Numbered from the stretch's first letter, positions 29,724 to 39,023 are shown. The stretch: 64,000 nt of DNA from Paenibacillus sp. OV219 (GCF_900110075.1 NZ_FOCJ01000003.1:310001-374000); one strand, 5' to 3'. Notes: generated by a model from the sequence alone, not told the origin. Made by a program: numbers and translations.

Positions 29724-31099
29724 AACTCGTACTCCTATCCGGCGGCTCCGGCAAGCGGCTCTGGCCGCTGTCTAATGATGCCCGATCCAAGCAGTTTCTG
29801 AAAGTGCTAAAGAACGAAGAGCAAGAACTCGTTTCCATGGTGCAGCGGGTATGGAACCAGATTAGTGATTGCGGTTTAGCGGATTCCAGCTACATAGCAA
29901 CAGGCAAAGCACAGATTGAGATGATGCATAAACAGATCGGACCTTCGGTGCCGCTTATTATTGAGCCTGAACGAAGAGATACGTTCCCGGCCATTACCTT
30001 AACGGCAGCTTATTTATATTCAGTCGCCAAAGTGGATTTGGACGAAGTCATAGCAATCTTACCAGTGGACCCTTACGTAGAGGGCCACTTTTTTTATGCC
30101 GTGAAACAGTTGGAAGAAACGATCCAGGCGACACAGGCGGACCTTGCTCTTATTGGGGTTAAGCCAACTTATCCGTCTGCCAAGTATGGTTACATCATCC
30201 CTGAACGTGAGCACAAAGTTTTGCAGGGTGCATTGAAAGTCAGTCATTTTCGAGAAAAGCCATCTGAAGAAGCGGCTGTTCACTTGATTGAACAGCATGC
30301 GTTATGGAATTGTGGCGTATTCTCCTTCAAACTGGGCTATCTCATTAACATCCTGGAGGCGAAGGGGTACCCCGTTCAATATGATCAGCTGGTTCAACGT
30401 TATCACGAACTTCCGAAGATTAGCTTCGATTACGAAGTTGTCGAGAAGACGGACAACATCGTCGTTGTACCTTATGATGGCTATTGGAAGGATCTTGGCA
30501 CATGGAATACCTTAACGGAAGAGATGGGTCAGAATCAGATTGGGAGAGGGACCATCAGTGAGGATTGTCACAATACACATCTAGTAAATGAGCTTGAAAT
30601 TCCGGTTACTATTCTTGGAGTTTCTAATGTGGTTGTAGCGGTTAGTCCGGATGGTATTCTTGTCACGGATAAAAGTGCTAGTCCACGAATTAAGGACTTC
30701 ATTAATTACGATCAAGGTCCAATGTTCGAAGAGAGAGAATGGGGCTGGGCTCGGATCCTAGATAACGATCGCTATGGAGACGGCCGCTGCGTCATAACGA
30801 AGCGAATAGCGGTTAAGGAAGGACGTAACCTTAGCTATCTCATGCATCTTCATCGGGAAGAAGTCTGGACGATTGTGAAGGGTGAAGGTGAATTCGTACA
30901 GAACGGCATACCGATGAAAGTGAAAGCAGGCAATGCGCTACATATTCCAATGAAGACTCTACATGCTCTGAGAGCTATAACGGATATGGAAATGATTGTG
31001 GTCAATAGTGGAGATTCAGATGACGATACGATTATGGAACTCTACTCCACCTGGTCGGAGTTGAGCAAACACTGTCTTAATATTTCCATGGGAAAATGA
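29720..31099 (+). CDS. manC: Mannose-1-phosphate guanylyltransferase / mannose-6-phosphate isomerase
   Basis: Bifunctional enzyme supplying GDP-mannose. The 459-residue protein has the nucleotidyltransferase start LVLLSGGSGKRLWPLSND, FREKPSEEAA, the WNCGVFSFK site, and a C-terminal cupin domain (VWTIVKGEGEF, GNALHIPMKTLHALRA) for the isomerase. It feeds gmd and fcl. ATG 29720 overlaps the polymerase stop. Base composition returns to the higher G+C of the flanks here, so the A+T-rich block ends at its start. Confidence 0.93.
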   Translation: MKLVLLSGGSGKRLWPLSNDARSKQFLKVLKNEEQELVSMVQRVWNQISDCGLADSSYIATGKAQIEMMHKQIGPSVPLIIEPERRDTFPAITLTAAYLYSVAKVDLDEVIAILPVDPYVEGHFFYAVKQLEETIQATQADLALIGVKPTYPSAKYGYIIPEREHKVLQGALKVSHFREKPSEEAAVHLIEQHALWNCGVFSFKLGYLINILEAKGYPVQYDQLVQRYHELPKISFDYEVVEKTDNIVVVPYDGYWKDLGTWNTLTEEMGQNQIGRGTISEDCHNTHLVNELEIPVTILGVSNVVVAVSPDGILVTDKSASPRIKDFINYDQGPMFEEREWGWARILDNDRYGDGRCVITKRIAVKEGRNLSYLMHLHREEVWTIVKGEGEFVQNGIPMKVKAGNALHIPMKTLHALRAITDMEMIVVNSGDSDDDTIMELYSTWSELSKHCLNISMGK

Positions 31100-31129
31100 G
31101 ATTGAGTAAAGCGTGAGGAGTGAATAAGG

Positions 31130-32472
31130 ATGAAGCTTGCGGTTATTGGTACCGGCTATGTGGGCTTGGTCTCAGGCGTTTGTTTTTCGGGGTTTGGGAA
31201 TGAGGTCATTTGTGTAGATAATGTGCAGGCCAAGGTCGACTTGCTAAACAAAGGCGAAGTTCCGATTCATGAACCAGGTCTGGTCTGAAGGAGCTAATTG
31301 CAAGTAATGTGGGGGCTGGTCGATTAACTTTTACAACCGACTTGGCTACTGCGGTTAATCGTTCCGAGATCATTATTATCGCGGTAGGAACGCCATCCTT
31401 GCCAAGCGGTGAGGCGAACCTAGCCTATATTGAACAAGCAGCTGAGGATATTGGGCGCGCTGTTCATGACCACAAAGTTGTAGTTGTGAAAAGCACAGTC
31501 CCAGTCGGTACGAATGAGAAGGTAGCAGCAATTATTGCGAAGCATGCGGTAAGTTCATTTGACCTTGCTTCAGTACCGGAGTTTCTCCGGGAAGGTACAG
31601 CAATTAAAGATACGTTGAATCCGGATCGTATTATAATCGGCACCACAAGTGAGTGTGCAGCGGAAGTGCTGACGGAGCTGCACCGCCCACTGACCGATCA
31701 AATTACGATTACCGATGTTCGCAGCGCCGAGATGATTAAGTATGCTTCCAATGCTTTTCTTGCTACGAAGATTTCTTTCATCAACGAAATTGCGAATATT
31801 TGCGAGAAGGTTGGAGCCGATGTTGAGGAAGTGGCGAAAGGCATGGGAATGGATCGCCGCATCGGTTCAGCGTTCTTGAAGGCGGGTATCGGTTACGGAG
31901 GCTCGTGTTTCCCGAAGGATACACAAGCGCTTATTCAGATTGCTGGGCAGATGGATTATGACTTTAAGCTCTTGAAGTCAGTTGTCGAGGTGAATCGCGA
32001 TCAACGATTCAATGTGATTCGGAAGCTGGATGAGCTACTGGGTAATGTTACCGGTAAAGTGATTGGCATTTGGGGACTTGCCTTCAAGCCGGAGACGGAC
32101 GATGTTCGTGACGCGCCGGCTTTTGAAATTATTGAAACACTTCTGGAGCGGGGGGCTACGGTGAAAGCATACGATCCCATTGCTTCTTCTAACTTTGAGA
32201 AGGTGTTCAATCGTCCAGAAGTGGAGTATTGTCAGTCAGCACAAGATGCGGCTGCTGATTCGGATGCGCTATGTATCCTGACCGAATGGAGGGAATTCAT
32301 AGAGACTCCACTGTCGGATGTTCAGAGATGGCTGAAGTCGCCGAACTTGATTGACGGCAGAAACATTTATCGGGAAGAGGATTTAAAAGCAACACCGTTC
32401 GCGTACTACTCGATCGGCCGCCCAAAGATGAATAATGGCGTGAAGGAACGTAGCCCGAATTTATCTTTCTAA
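31130..32472 (+). pseudogene. ugd: UDP-glucose 6-dehydrogenase, frameshifted by a 5-bp tandem duplication
   Basis: Would oxidise UDP-glucose to UDP-glucuronate with NAD+. ATG 31130 (GAGGAGTGA upstream) encodes the NAD-binding start AVIGTGYVGLVSGVCF, reads to EPGL and then hits TGA at 31286-31288. The remainder is intact in another frame (open from 31309): VGTPSLPSGEA, the STVPVGT loop, PEFLREG, catalytic Cys in GYGGSCFPKD, and DGRNIY. The sequence GGTCT is repeated in tandem at 31277-31281 and 31282-31286; deleting one copy restores EPGLKELIASNVGAGRL, the normal family spacing, and a protein of about 445 residues. So this is a recent disruption, a reversible slippage site, or a sequence error. 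Function is lost in this state unless ribosomes shift. Confidence 0.93.
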
Positions 32473-32507
32473 TCATAATTCCATGCTATACAGGAGCTGT
32501 TAACAAG

Positions 32508-33566
32508 ATGCAGATTGAACAACCGCCAAGGAAGAGGGCAAAGCGAAAGAAGAAGTGGAAAACGTGGCAGAAGTGGACACTTGGTGTGATCTCCTTTATC
32601 GTTGTCGCGATTCTGATTTTCGTCGGGTTCATTTACTACTACATAAAATCAATGGATATTGATGATATCGTAGCCCGGCACAGTGATGAAACGGTAGCAG
32701 TGAATCAAACAGCGGACGCGAAGCCTGCACAGGACAAGCCGAGGAAGGTTCCTGCCATTATTAAGAAGCCGGTTGAGAAGGCAAGTAAGCTGCTTGGCGG
32801 GCAAGAGATCAAGAGTGACGATGCGCTAGACGTTGCGGCCATTCTTCTGAAATCTGGTCTTAACTTGAAGCAAATTTCTTATTTGCAAGGAAATGCAGCC
32901 TACGATCTCTCTGCAGAAGAGAAGCAAAAAATTCGTGATATGTTGGTATCGAAGCTAACGAAGGAAGAGATCAACGCATTAAGGAACATTACCAAGCAAT
33001 ATGGTATCGGACTTAATATCCTTAATCCGGATTATCCAATTGAGTGGGTTGGTGAGCGAGATCCAGAGAAGTTGAAAGAGAACGGCAAGGCTTGGGAAGA
33101 AATGCAGACGAAGCCAAAGGATCAAGTAAAGCAGGAACCACAGAAGGATGCGACTGCAGTAACAAAAGATAACGAGCCGTCGACTGAGACAGATAAAGAA
33201 TTAACGGCGGAGCAGCAGCAGAAGAAGAAGGACTTTGATGCCAAGACTAAGACTCAACTGGGCGCTCTATCAGGTACCTGCAAAGTTCAGAGCAATAATA
33301 TTTTGAATGAAATTCTCGCTAGTACATCAGGGAAGGTATCGTTGAAAGCCTTGCAGGATAAGTTCCTCGGCAAAGTAGTGGCGGCTGAGGCGTCCTGCGA
33401 TGCACAGTTTCAGACAATCCAGAGTAGTGCGAAATCCAGCTACGAAAGTGCCGGGATTAGTACAGGTCTAATGCCTAATTGGAGTACCGAGTATGAGGCT
33501 GGTAAGAGCAGCGCGCGTGCGGCGGCTATTAGTGCGATTGCAAAGGCAATAAAGAAGGATAAATAA
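32508..33566 (+). CDS. Membrane-anchored protein with two-cysteine C-terminal domain, function unknown
   Basis: A 352-residue protein with a basic N-terminus (RKRAKRKKKWKTWQK), one membrane helix (about 25-47) and an extracytoplasmic body, giving type II anchoring. A charged low-complexity linker (about 195-250) precedes a C-terminal domain with Cys258 and Cys297 (C-x38-C) that resembles the C-terminus of the next gene. No enzyme motif is recognised. ATG 32508 follows AGGAGC. It lies between ugd and its paralogue at the end of the polysaccharide cluster, so a role in surface retention or assembly of the polymer is possible but unproven. Confidence 0.7.
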   Translation: MQIEQPPRKRAKRKKKWKTWQKWTLGVISFIVVAILIFVGFIYYYIKSMDIDDIVARHSDETVAVNQTADAKPAQDKPRKVPAIIKKPVEKASKLLGGQEIKSDDALDVAAILLKSGLNLKQISYLQGNAAYDLSAEEKQKIRDMLVSKLTKEEINALRNITKQYGIGLNILNPDYPIEWVGERDPEKLKENGKAWEEMQTKPKDQVKQEPQKDATAVTKDNEPSTETDKELTAEQQQKKKDFDAKTKTQLGALSGTCKVQSNNILNEILASTSGKVSLKALQDKFLGKVVAAEASCDAQFQTIQSSAKSSYESAGISTGLMPNWSTEYEAGKSSARAAAISAIAKAIKKDK

Positions 33567-33574
33567 AGGATGGT

Positions 33575-34615
33575 GTGTCGAGATTGATATACAGAAAATG
33601 TAGTAAGAAGCTATCATTTGCCCTAATCATGCTAGGAGCATTGGTTCTCATGGTTAACTCGATCGTGTCCGCGGCTTCAGTGGCTCCTGTCAAAGTCAAG
33701 ACAAGTAGCTTCAACATGATCTTCGATGGCCAGAAGCTTGCGCTGCCGGAGGGACAATATGTGTTTGCAGTTAATGGCACGTCCTATATGCCGCTTCGCT
33801 TCGTATCGTATGCGCTGCAGAAGAGCGTGAATTGGGATTCAAAGGCGCTTAAAGTGACGGTGTCGGATCCGACGAAACAAGAAGCTGTTATTTTGAAAGA
33901 CTATCTCACAAATGTCATTTCACATAACGATCAAGTATCAGCTCAAGGTGGAGTAACGGTACAGCTCACGCCGAAGTCGGTGAAGTTCGCAGTGAACGGC
34001 CAGGCAAAGTTGCTGCCTAGTGGACAAAATGGTTACATCGTGAATGGCGCATTATATGTACCAGTTCGCTTCTTATCTGAGGCGGTTGGCTCAGCGATTC
34101 AGTGGGATGCGGTGAAGAAGCAAGTAACTGCGGAGTCTGAGACATACCGGGCAGAGCATGGAAAAGATGAGACAGGTACAGGCACTGGTAATACGAGCGG
34201 TACTGGAAGTACAGGCGGTAATGGAAATGGTACTTCGGACAGCGGTGCAGGTGGTGATTCAACCGGAGGCGCTACTGGAGGAGGGGCAGGCGGCGTTATT
34301 GAGAAGCCGACTTACGAGTCCATCAAGGCGAATGCGGAGCAGCGTCTGACTACATTGAAGAACAACTGCCAATCAGCGCTCATGAAAATCGCCATAAAAT
34401 ATAGTAATACGGATGATCCGAATGTAAAGGAAACGTTGAAAAACCAAGGCTATGCACAGCTTGATTCTTGCACAGCGAAATTCAATACGATCATTAGTGA
34501 TACGGAAAAGCAGCTGAAGGCTAACGGGTACGGTACAGATGTCCTTCAGTCGTACCGAGATGAGTTTAACAGCCAAGTTGAGGCTGGCAGAGTAATTATG
34601 CAGGGAATGGCATAA
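33575..34615 (+). CDS. Secreted stalk-domain (copper amine oxidase N-like) protein with two-cysteine C-terminus
   Basis: A 346-residue exported protein. After a signal peptide (LSFALIMLGALVLMVNSIVSAAS) come two repeats of the copper amine oxidase N-terminal type domain (Cu_amine_oxidN1), with NGTSYMPLRFVSYAL and NGALYVPVRFLSEAV, at about residues 45-105 and 125-190. A Gly/Thr/Ser linker (about 200-245) leads to a C-terminal domain with Cys265 and Cys299 (C-x33-C) related to that of the preceding protein. No copper ligands or oxidase core are present; this fold is used as a wall-bound stalk in Paenibacilli. Start is GTG 33575 or TTG 33584. A terminator follows. Confidence 0.78.
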   Translation: MSRLIYRKCSKKLSFALIMLGALVLMVNSIVSAASVAPVKVKTSSFNMIFDGQKLALPEGQYVFAVNGTSYMPLRFVSYALQKSVNWDSKALKVTVSDPTKQEAVILKDYLTNVISHNDQVSAQGGVTVQLTPKSVKFAVNGQAKLLPSGQNGYIVNGALYVPVRFLSEAVGSAIQWDAVKKQVTAESETYRAEHGKDETGTGTGNTSGTGSTGGNGNGTSDSGAGGDSTGGATGGGAGGVIEKPTYESIKANAEQRLTTLKNNCQSALMKIAIKYSNTDDPNVKETLKNQGYAQLDSCTAKFNTIISDTEKQLKANGYGTDVLQSYRDEFNSQVEAGRVIMQGMA

Positions 34616-34629
34616 TCCCTAGGCATCAC

Positions 34630-34670
34630 TTAAAAGGCTCCTTACGCGAACGCGTAGGGAGCCTTTTTTG
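34630..34670. terminator. Terminator ending the polysaccharide cluster (probably bidirectional)
   Basis: AAAAGGCTCCTTACGCG (34632-34648) pairs with CGCGTAGGGAGCCTTTT (34651-34667), with one T-G wobble, followed by TTTTTTG. The A run at the 5' edge lets it also serve the convergent glycosidase gene that ends at 34684. Confidence 0.88.
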
Positions 34671-34683
34671 CGTTGAAACGAAA

Positions 34684-36231
34684 TTAGTTGATACTATCTA
34701 CATAGATGCTGCCGCTCCAAGCGCCGCTCGTTTTGAGTTCAATTCCGATTAGTTTCATAGGCGTCGGCGCAGTCGATGGAATAGTCACGGTTATTGTATT
34801 CCAAGCATTCTTCGTCAGGCCGGAGTAAACTTGGTAATTGCCGTGCCATGCCCAGGCGTTGCTCTGGATGAATGGCTGGACAGAGGTAATGGCGGCGCCG
34901 CTTGGAACCCAGATGCGGAAGGTGACGGTACTGCCTGCGGTCAGACCAGAGGGGTTATCCAGCTGAGCGTAGTAAGTGGCTGCACCTGTCGCATTGACAG
35001 TCATTTTCAAGGAGTTGCTGCCTGCATATGCGCGGTCTGTGCTCGAAGCAACCGTCAAGCTGTTCGTGCCGTAGAAGCTTTGTAGAGAACCGCTCTCGAA
35101 GTTAAATTTGGCGGTATCGCCGCTTGCTACAGGGAAGACTAGCGAGTTATGGCTACTGGCAAAGGCAGATGTAGCCGGTGAGAGATTGGTCATGTTGCCA
35201 TTGCTGTCGACGCCGTTCGAGGTCCACGGCATGACGCCTGCGTAGCCGTTCGTATAGGCGTTGGAGAAGTCACTCGTGAGCGTATGTCCCGTTGAGCCAA
35301 GTGCAGGGCATTCGCCGACGACAACTGGCCGATCGAATACGAGATACCATGACGAAGGCGTTACATAGAATGGAATACCCCAGTAAGGATCCTGCCAAGG
35401 GTAATAGTGCGGTGAGTAGAAGTCGACTTTCGCGAGAGTGCTGCTTACTTTGGCTTGGAGTGCGGCGTCGCTGATCTTGTTGCCGCTTGAGCCACTTGCT
35501 GTTGCGCTGTTATACTTGACCATTCCGAGGCCAACCGTAGTCAAAATGCTGCTGTTCTGGTGAATGGCGACAGCTGATTTGGCAAAATACGTTTGCAGGC
35601 GATCCCAGGAGATTTGTCCGTTGTTCGCATCCTCATACACCCAGTCCGGCTCGTTCATGAGATCGATGGACCAGAGATACGGATTACTTTTGTAACGATT
35701 AACGAAGGGGATAAGATAGTTGTTGACGTAGGAGTCAATATTAGAGTCGCTGCCTAGCATGTTCCGCCAGCTTTGGTAGTTCGTGTGGCTGTTATTGAAG
35801 TGGTCAAATGACATGAGTGTCGCCATAATGTAGACGCCATTGTTCTGAGCGATCTGGAACAGGCTGTCGAGGTTGCTCCAATGAGCGGTTGTTGCACCTG
35901 TCACTTGACCGTTGCTGTTAATGTTGATGCCCACTTCTCCGTTGCATGTAATCCAAACCCTTGTTGCATTTACCCCATTACTGTGAAGCGTAGCGAAGTG
36001 ATTGTTCCACCAATTGTAGTCGAACGAACCGCCAAAATCATTCCAGCTGTTCCACGGCGTATTAGCCCCGTTCATGAAGATTTGCTGGCCCCCGGCATAG
36101 AATTTTGTTCCAGTAATCGTAATGCGGTCTCCAAATGCTGCATTTGCGGATGATGAGAAACTAAGCAAACCAAGTAAAATAGCTAGAGATAAGACAACGG
36201 ATATCCATCTGCTGCGTGCATGCTTCGTCAT
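34684..36231 (-). CDS. Secreted glycoside hydrolase family 5 protein with C-terminal carbohydrate-binding-like domain
   Basis: A 515-residue exported enzyme. Signal peptide 1-31 (SSSANA cleavage). The GH5 barrel has its acid/base in DLMNEPDW (Glu194) and nucleophile in VVVGECPAL (Glu307), with HYYPW and WTSNG around the active site, similar to beta-mannanases. Residues about 365-515 form a beta-rich domain (KFNFESGS start, YVDSIN end) like galactose-binding-type CBMs. GAGGAGGAAG stands upstream of the ATG. It faces the polysaccharide cluster tail-to-tail. It could trim the mannose-derived polymer or degrade plant mannan; the latter fits a cre-like site upstream. Exact substrate is uncertain. 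Confidence 0.88.
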   Translation of the reverse strand: MTKHARSRWISVVLSLAILLGLLSFSSSANAAFGDRITITGTKFYAGGQQIFMNGANTPWNSWNDFGGSFDYNWWNNHFATLHSNGVNATRVWITCNGEVGININSNGQVTGATTAHWSNLDSLFQIAQNNGVYIMATLMSFDHFNNSHTNYQSWRNMLGSDSNIDSYVNNYLIPFVNRYKSNPYLWSIDLMNEPDWVYEDANNGQISWDRLQTYFAKSAVAIHQNSSILTTVGLGMVKYNSATASGSSGNKISDAALQAKVSSTLAKVDFYSPHYYPWQDPYWGIPFYVTPSSWYLVFDRPVVVGECPALGSTGHTLTSDFSNAYTNGYAGVMPWTSNGVDSNGNMTNLSPATSAFASSHNSLVFPVASGDTAKFNFESGSLQSFYGTNSLTVASSTDRAYAGSNSLKMTVNATGAATYYAQLDNPSGLTAGSTVTFRIWVPSGAAITSVQPFIQSNAWAWHGNYQVYSGLTKNAWNTITVTIPSTAPTPMKLIGIELKTSGAWSGSIYVDSIN

Positions 36232-36298
36232 TCAAGCTTCCTCCTCTCATATTGAAAACCAAACTTTGAACCTTACAATTTCCTTCCTCACACATTAC

Positions 36299-36313
36299 AT
36301 AAAGCGCTTACAT
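36299..36313 (-). promoter_or_regulatory. cre-like operator upstream of the GH5 gene
   Basis: On the minus strand the sequence is ATGTAAGCGCTTTAT, matching the CcpA cre consensus (WTGNAANCGNWNNCW) at all fixed positions but one. It lies 68 nt upstream of the start codon. It implies glucose repression of the glycosidase. The promoter hexamers themselves are not clear. Confidence 0.65.
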
Positions 36314-36426
36314 AACTATTTTTGATGAAAATGTTCGATGTGTAAACAGAACCTTGTCATGGGATACGGGGAATGTAGTCATGTGAACGTTAGAACTTTG
36401 TCATATCCGATGTAATGGAAAAAGGT

Positions 36427-36456
36427 TTGACGTAGCCCTGTATCCCCTTCTATACT
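36427..36456 (+). promoter_or_regulatory. Sigma-A promoter of the 36511-41556 cassette
   Basis: -35 TTGACG (36427-36432), 18-bp spacer and -10 TATACT (36451-36456), about 55 nt before ATG 36511. It diverges from the GH5 gene. Confidence 0.65.
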
Positions 36457-36510
36457 GATTGATAATAGTTCTCATTAAATTTGGATTGAGTAGAGCTTAC
36501 AGGAGTACAT

Positions 36511-37488
36511 ATGCGCAAAATAGGTATACGTGCAGTCGGGCTGCTCATGGCTGCCTGCTTCATATGGTTGTCGTGGCGATATTTTCATGGTCAAGCGATC
36601 GGGAACAGTGTGGTCAAGCTGCTGCATGCGCCGGGGATGCTGCTGCTTATGACGGGCGGCTATGCATTGTCTTTCGTCTTTAAAGCGCTCGCTTGGCGTC
36701 TCTATGCCGGACGGGATAAGATGGATCGTTTGTCTATCTACGTACATCCGCTTCTAGTGAGCTTGCTTGTGAATCATGTCCTGCCGCTGAAGCTAGGAGA
36801 CTTGGCACGAGCAGGACTGCTCGCGAGAACAGCTAAGATGCGCTGGGATGACGCGCTGCACTCGGTCGCAGTGATGAGAGTTCTCGATATGGCCTCGTTG
36901 CTCCTCATCGGTTCGGTTGGCGCGCTTCTGCTTGGCCTGGAGGCATCGCCTTGGTCACTAGTTGTCGCGGCGGTGTTTGTGCTTGGAGTGGTAGTACTGC
37001 TGCTGATCGAGCGGCGTCGGCGAATTGGCGAGAAGGCTCGAGCTGAACGTAAAGGCATTGCCGCTCTTATGCATCGGCATTATGCCAAGCTGCAATCGAC
37101 ACTGGCTTCTAAACGGGGAGCGGCTGCGGCGCTGCTAACGCTTCTAAGCTGGCTGCTAGAAGGAGCCGTCGTGTACGGCGTAACGAAGGTACTTGACCTG
37201 CCGATAAACCCATTCGAAGCGATATGGGTAACGAGCATGACGATCGCCGGGCAGCTGTTTCATATTACGCCAGGCGGTATTGGGACTTACGAAACGACAC
37301 TGACAGCATCGCTTGGCGTGCTAGGTGTTTCGGGCAATGAAGCTTTTGCCGCGGCGCTGTTGTCGCATGGTTTTAAATTTGTGTTTGCTTATGTTACAGG
37401 TGCGATATCGCTTGCGATGAGCGCCGTCACGGTGAAAGAGCTGCGGACATGGCTGCAGCCACCTGGGAGAGAGGGGAAAGTGAAATGA
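36511..37488 (+). CDS. YbhN/AglD-family (LPG synthase TM region-like) membrane protein
   Basis: A 325-residue polytopic protein of the UPF0104/PF03706 group: LLSWLLEGAVVYGV, TSMTIAGQLFHITPGGIGTYE and FKFVFAYVTGAISL are its conserved segments, with 7-8 membrane spans. Relatives are transmembrane parts of MprF or putative lipid/glycolipid flippases; no synthase domain is attached. AGGAG precedes ATG 36511. It overlaps the next gene by ATGA and so begins an apparent four-gene cassette for membrane-linked glycan or lipid metabolism. Confidence 0.85.
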   Translation: MRKIGIRAVGLLMAACFIWLSWRYFHGQAIGNSVVKLLHAPGMLLLMTGGYALSFVFKALAWRLYAGRDKMDRLSIYVHPLLVSLLVNHVLPLKLGDLARAGLLARTAKMRWDDALHSVAVMRVLDMASLLLIGSVGALLLGLEASPWSLVVAAVFVLGVVVLLLIERRRRIGEKARAERKGIAALMHRHYAKLQSTLASKRGAAAALLTLLSWLLEGAVVYGVTKVLDLPINPFEAIWVTSMTIAGQLFHITPGGIGTYETTLTASLGVLGVSGNEAFAAALLSHGFKFVFAYVTGAISLAMSAVTVKELRTWLQPPGREGKVK

Positions 37489-39023
37489 AGAAGGCGTCGA
37501 GGTTTGAGATTGTAGCGGCGCGCTGCTGGAATTTGCTGAATGAGGGGAAGCCGTTCACGCCCATATTCGTCACCGGTTCATACGCGCTGTATCATATGAA
37601 TCAGTGGGGGATGGCAAGCTTCTGGTTGCAGTTCATGTTCGGGCTGCTTGCAGCACTTCCGCTATTTGCGCTGTATTTCTATTATGATTTTCCACTGTTT
37701 CTGCGTAACTATCTATGGCTTCCGGTCGTTGCAGCGCTCGTGCTGTGGCGTGATGCACCGCTTGACATGGGGCTCTATGCTACAGCGACACTGCTGTTTC
37801 TGTTCTTCACGATCTACTTCTGGGGGACGTTCTATTACCACTTAAGGATCGGAACATCATGGTGGAATTTCAAACGGTTCTGGAAGCTCGTGTTGAAGAA
37901 CAGCGATTCCACGAGCGGCAATGCTCAGGAGCAGCTACCGAAGTTTCTACTTCTTCTCTTCGTTGTTGACGTGGCTGGCGGTTATTGGGCGGATGGAAGC
38001 GGGTCTGCAGGTGATTTTGGCTGGGGCAGCTACTGCTTGTTCTTCGTTGGTATCGCAGTTTATGCGTTCATTCTGCACCGCAATTTGTTTGATTGGAAGC
38101 CGAAAGAAATTCCGAATTATACAGTACCCGTACCAGCGCCGGAGCAGCCGGCCAAAGGCAAGGTGTTCGTGCTTGTTATTGACGGCATGCGGAAGGACCG
38201 GTTCGAGGAGGCGAATGCGCCTTTTCTAAAAAGGTGGCGGGCTGAAGGTACGGAATATACGCAGATGGAGACGTTGTATCCGGCAAGAACGGTCGTCTGT
38301 TTCTCTTCCATGTTTACGGGGACTTATCCGCGCGAGCACGGGATTACGTCCAATATGGTATGGAAGCTCGGCATTAAGGTCGAATCCATCTTCGACAGCT
38401 TGCGGAAGGTTGGCAAAGTCGGGCGGCTGCTCGGCATTGCACATCTAATCGACTCCATGGGTGATGATGTGGAGAGTGTCACGGCGGTTATGCATAACGA
38501 TAAAGCCGACCGTAACATTATGGAGCGCGCGAAGCTCATAATGGCGGAGCAGAACCCAGATCTCTTGATTGTGCAGTTCATTGCAACGGATCAGACCGGA
38601 CATAGCATGGGCGCACTGTACGACGAGTACCGGCAAAAGATTGAGGAGGCTGACGCGCTCATTGATGAGTTCGTACAATGGCTTGAGGTAAAAGGGCACG
38701 CAGAGGATGCGACGTTCATCGTATGCGCCGATCATGGACAGGCCGATGGGATCGGCGGACATGGTCATTTGGACGAGGGCGAACGGTACGTACCGTTCTT
38801 CATGTATGGTCCGAACGTGCGGCAGGGCGTCAAGGTTGATGCCAAGCAGTCGCTTGTATCGGTGGCGCCGACGCTCAGCTACTTGCTAGATGCGCCGCTG
38901 CCGAGTCATAGTCGCGGACCGGTATTGATTGACGCTTTTGAAACGAGCCAGACGATTAAACCAAAGAAAGAAGCTGGGCAGCATGGAGAAAAAGAAGCTG
39001 GTCGTATTCCTGCCGGCGCATAA
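37485..39023 (+). CDS. Membrane-anchored alkaline phosphatase-superfamily phosphodiesterase
   Basis: A 512-residue protein. Five or six hydrophobic segments fill the first 200 residues, followed by a type I phosphodiesterase/nucleotide pyrophosphatase domain. Metal and catalytic residues are visible in LVIDGMRKDRF, TLYPARTVVCFSSMFTGTYP (nucleophile region), FIATDQTGHSMG, and ADHGQADGIGGHGHLD. The frame continues upstream to 37449, but ATG 37485 overlaps the preceding stop (ATGA) and follows GAGGGGAAAG. It is likely to act on a phospholipid, a lipid-linked sugar or a phosphoglycan; substrate unknown. Confidence 0.84.
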   Translation: MKKASRFEIVAARCWNLLNEGKPFTPIFVTGSYALYHMNQWGMASFWLQFMFGLLAALPLFALYFYYDFPLFLRNYLWLPVVAALVLWRDAPLDMGLYATATLLFLFFTIYFWGTFYYHLRIGTSWWNFKRFWKLVLKNSDSTSGNAQEQLPKFLLLLFVVDVAGGYWADGSGSAGDFGWGSYCLFFVGIAVYAFILHRNLFDWKPKEIPNYTVPVPAPEQPAKGKVFVLVIDGMRKDRFEEANAPFLKRWRAEGTEYTQMETLYPARTVVCFSSMFTGTYPREHGITSNMVWKLGIKVESIFDSLRKVGKVGRLLGIAHLIDSMGDDVESVTAVMHNDKADRNIMERAKLIMAEQNPDLLIVQFIATDQTGHSMGALYDEYRQKIEEADALIDEFVQWLEVKGHAEDATFIVCADHGQADGIGGHGHLDEGERYVPFFMYGPNVRQGVKVDAKQSLVSVAPTLSYLLDAPLPSHSRGPVLIDAFETSQTIKPKKEAGQHGEKEAGRIPAGA

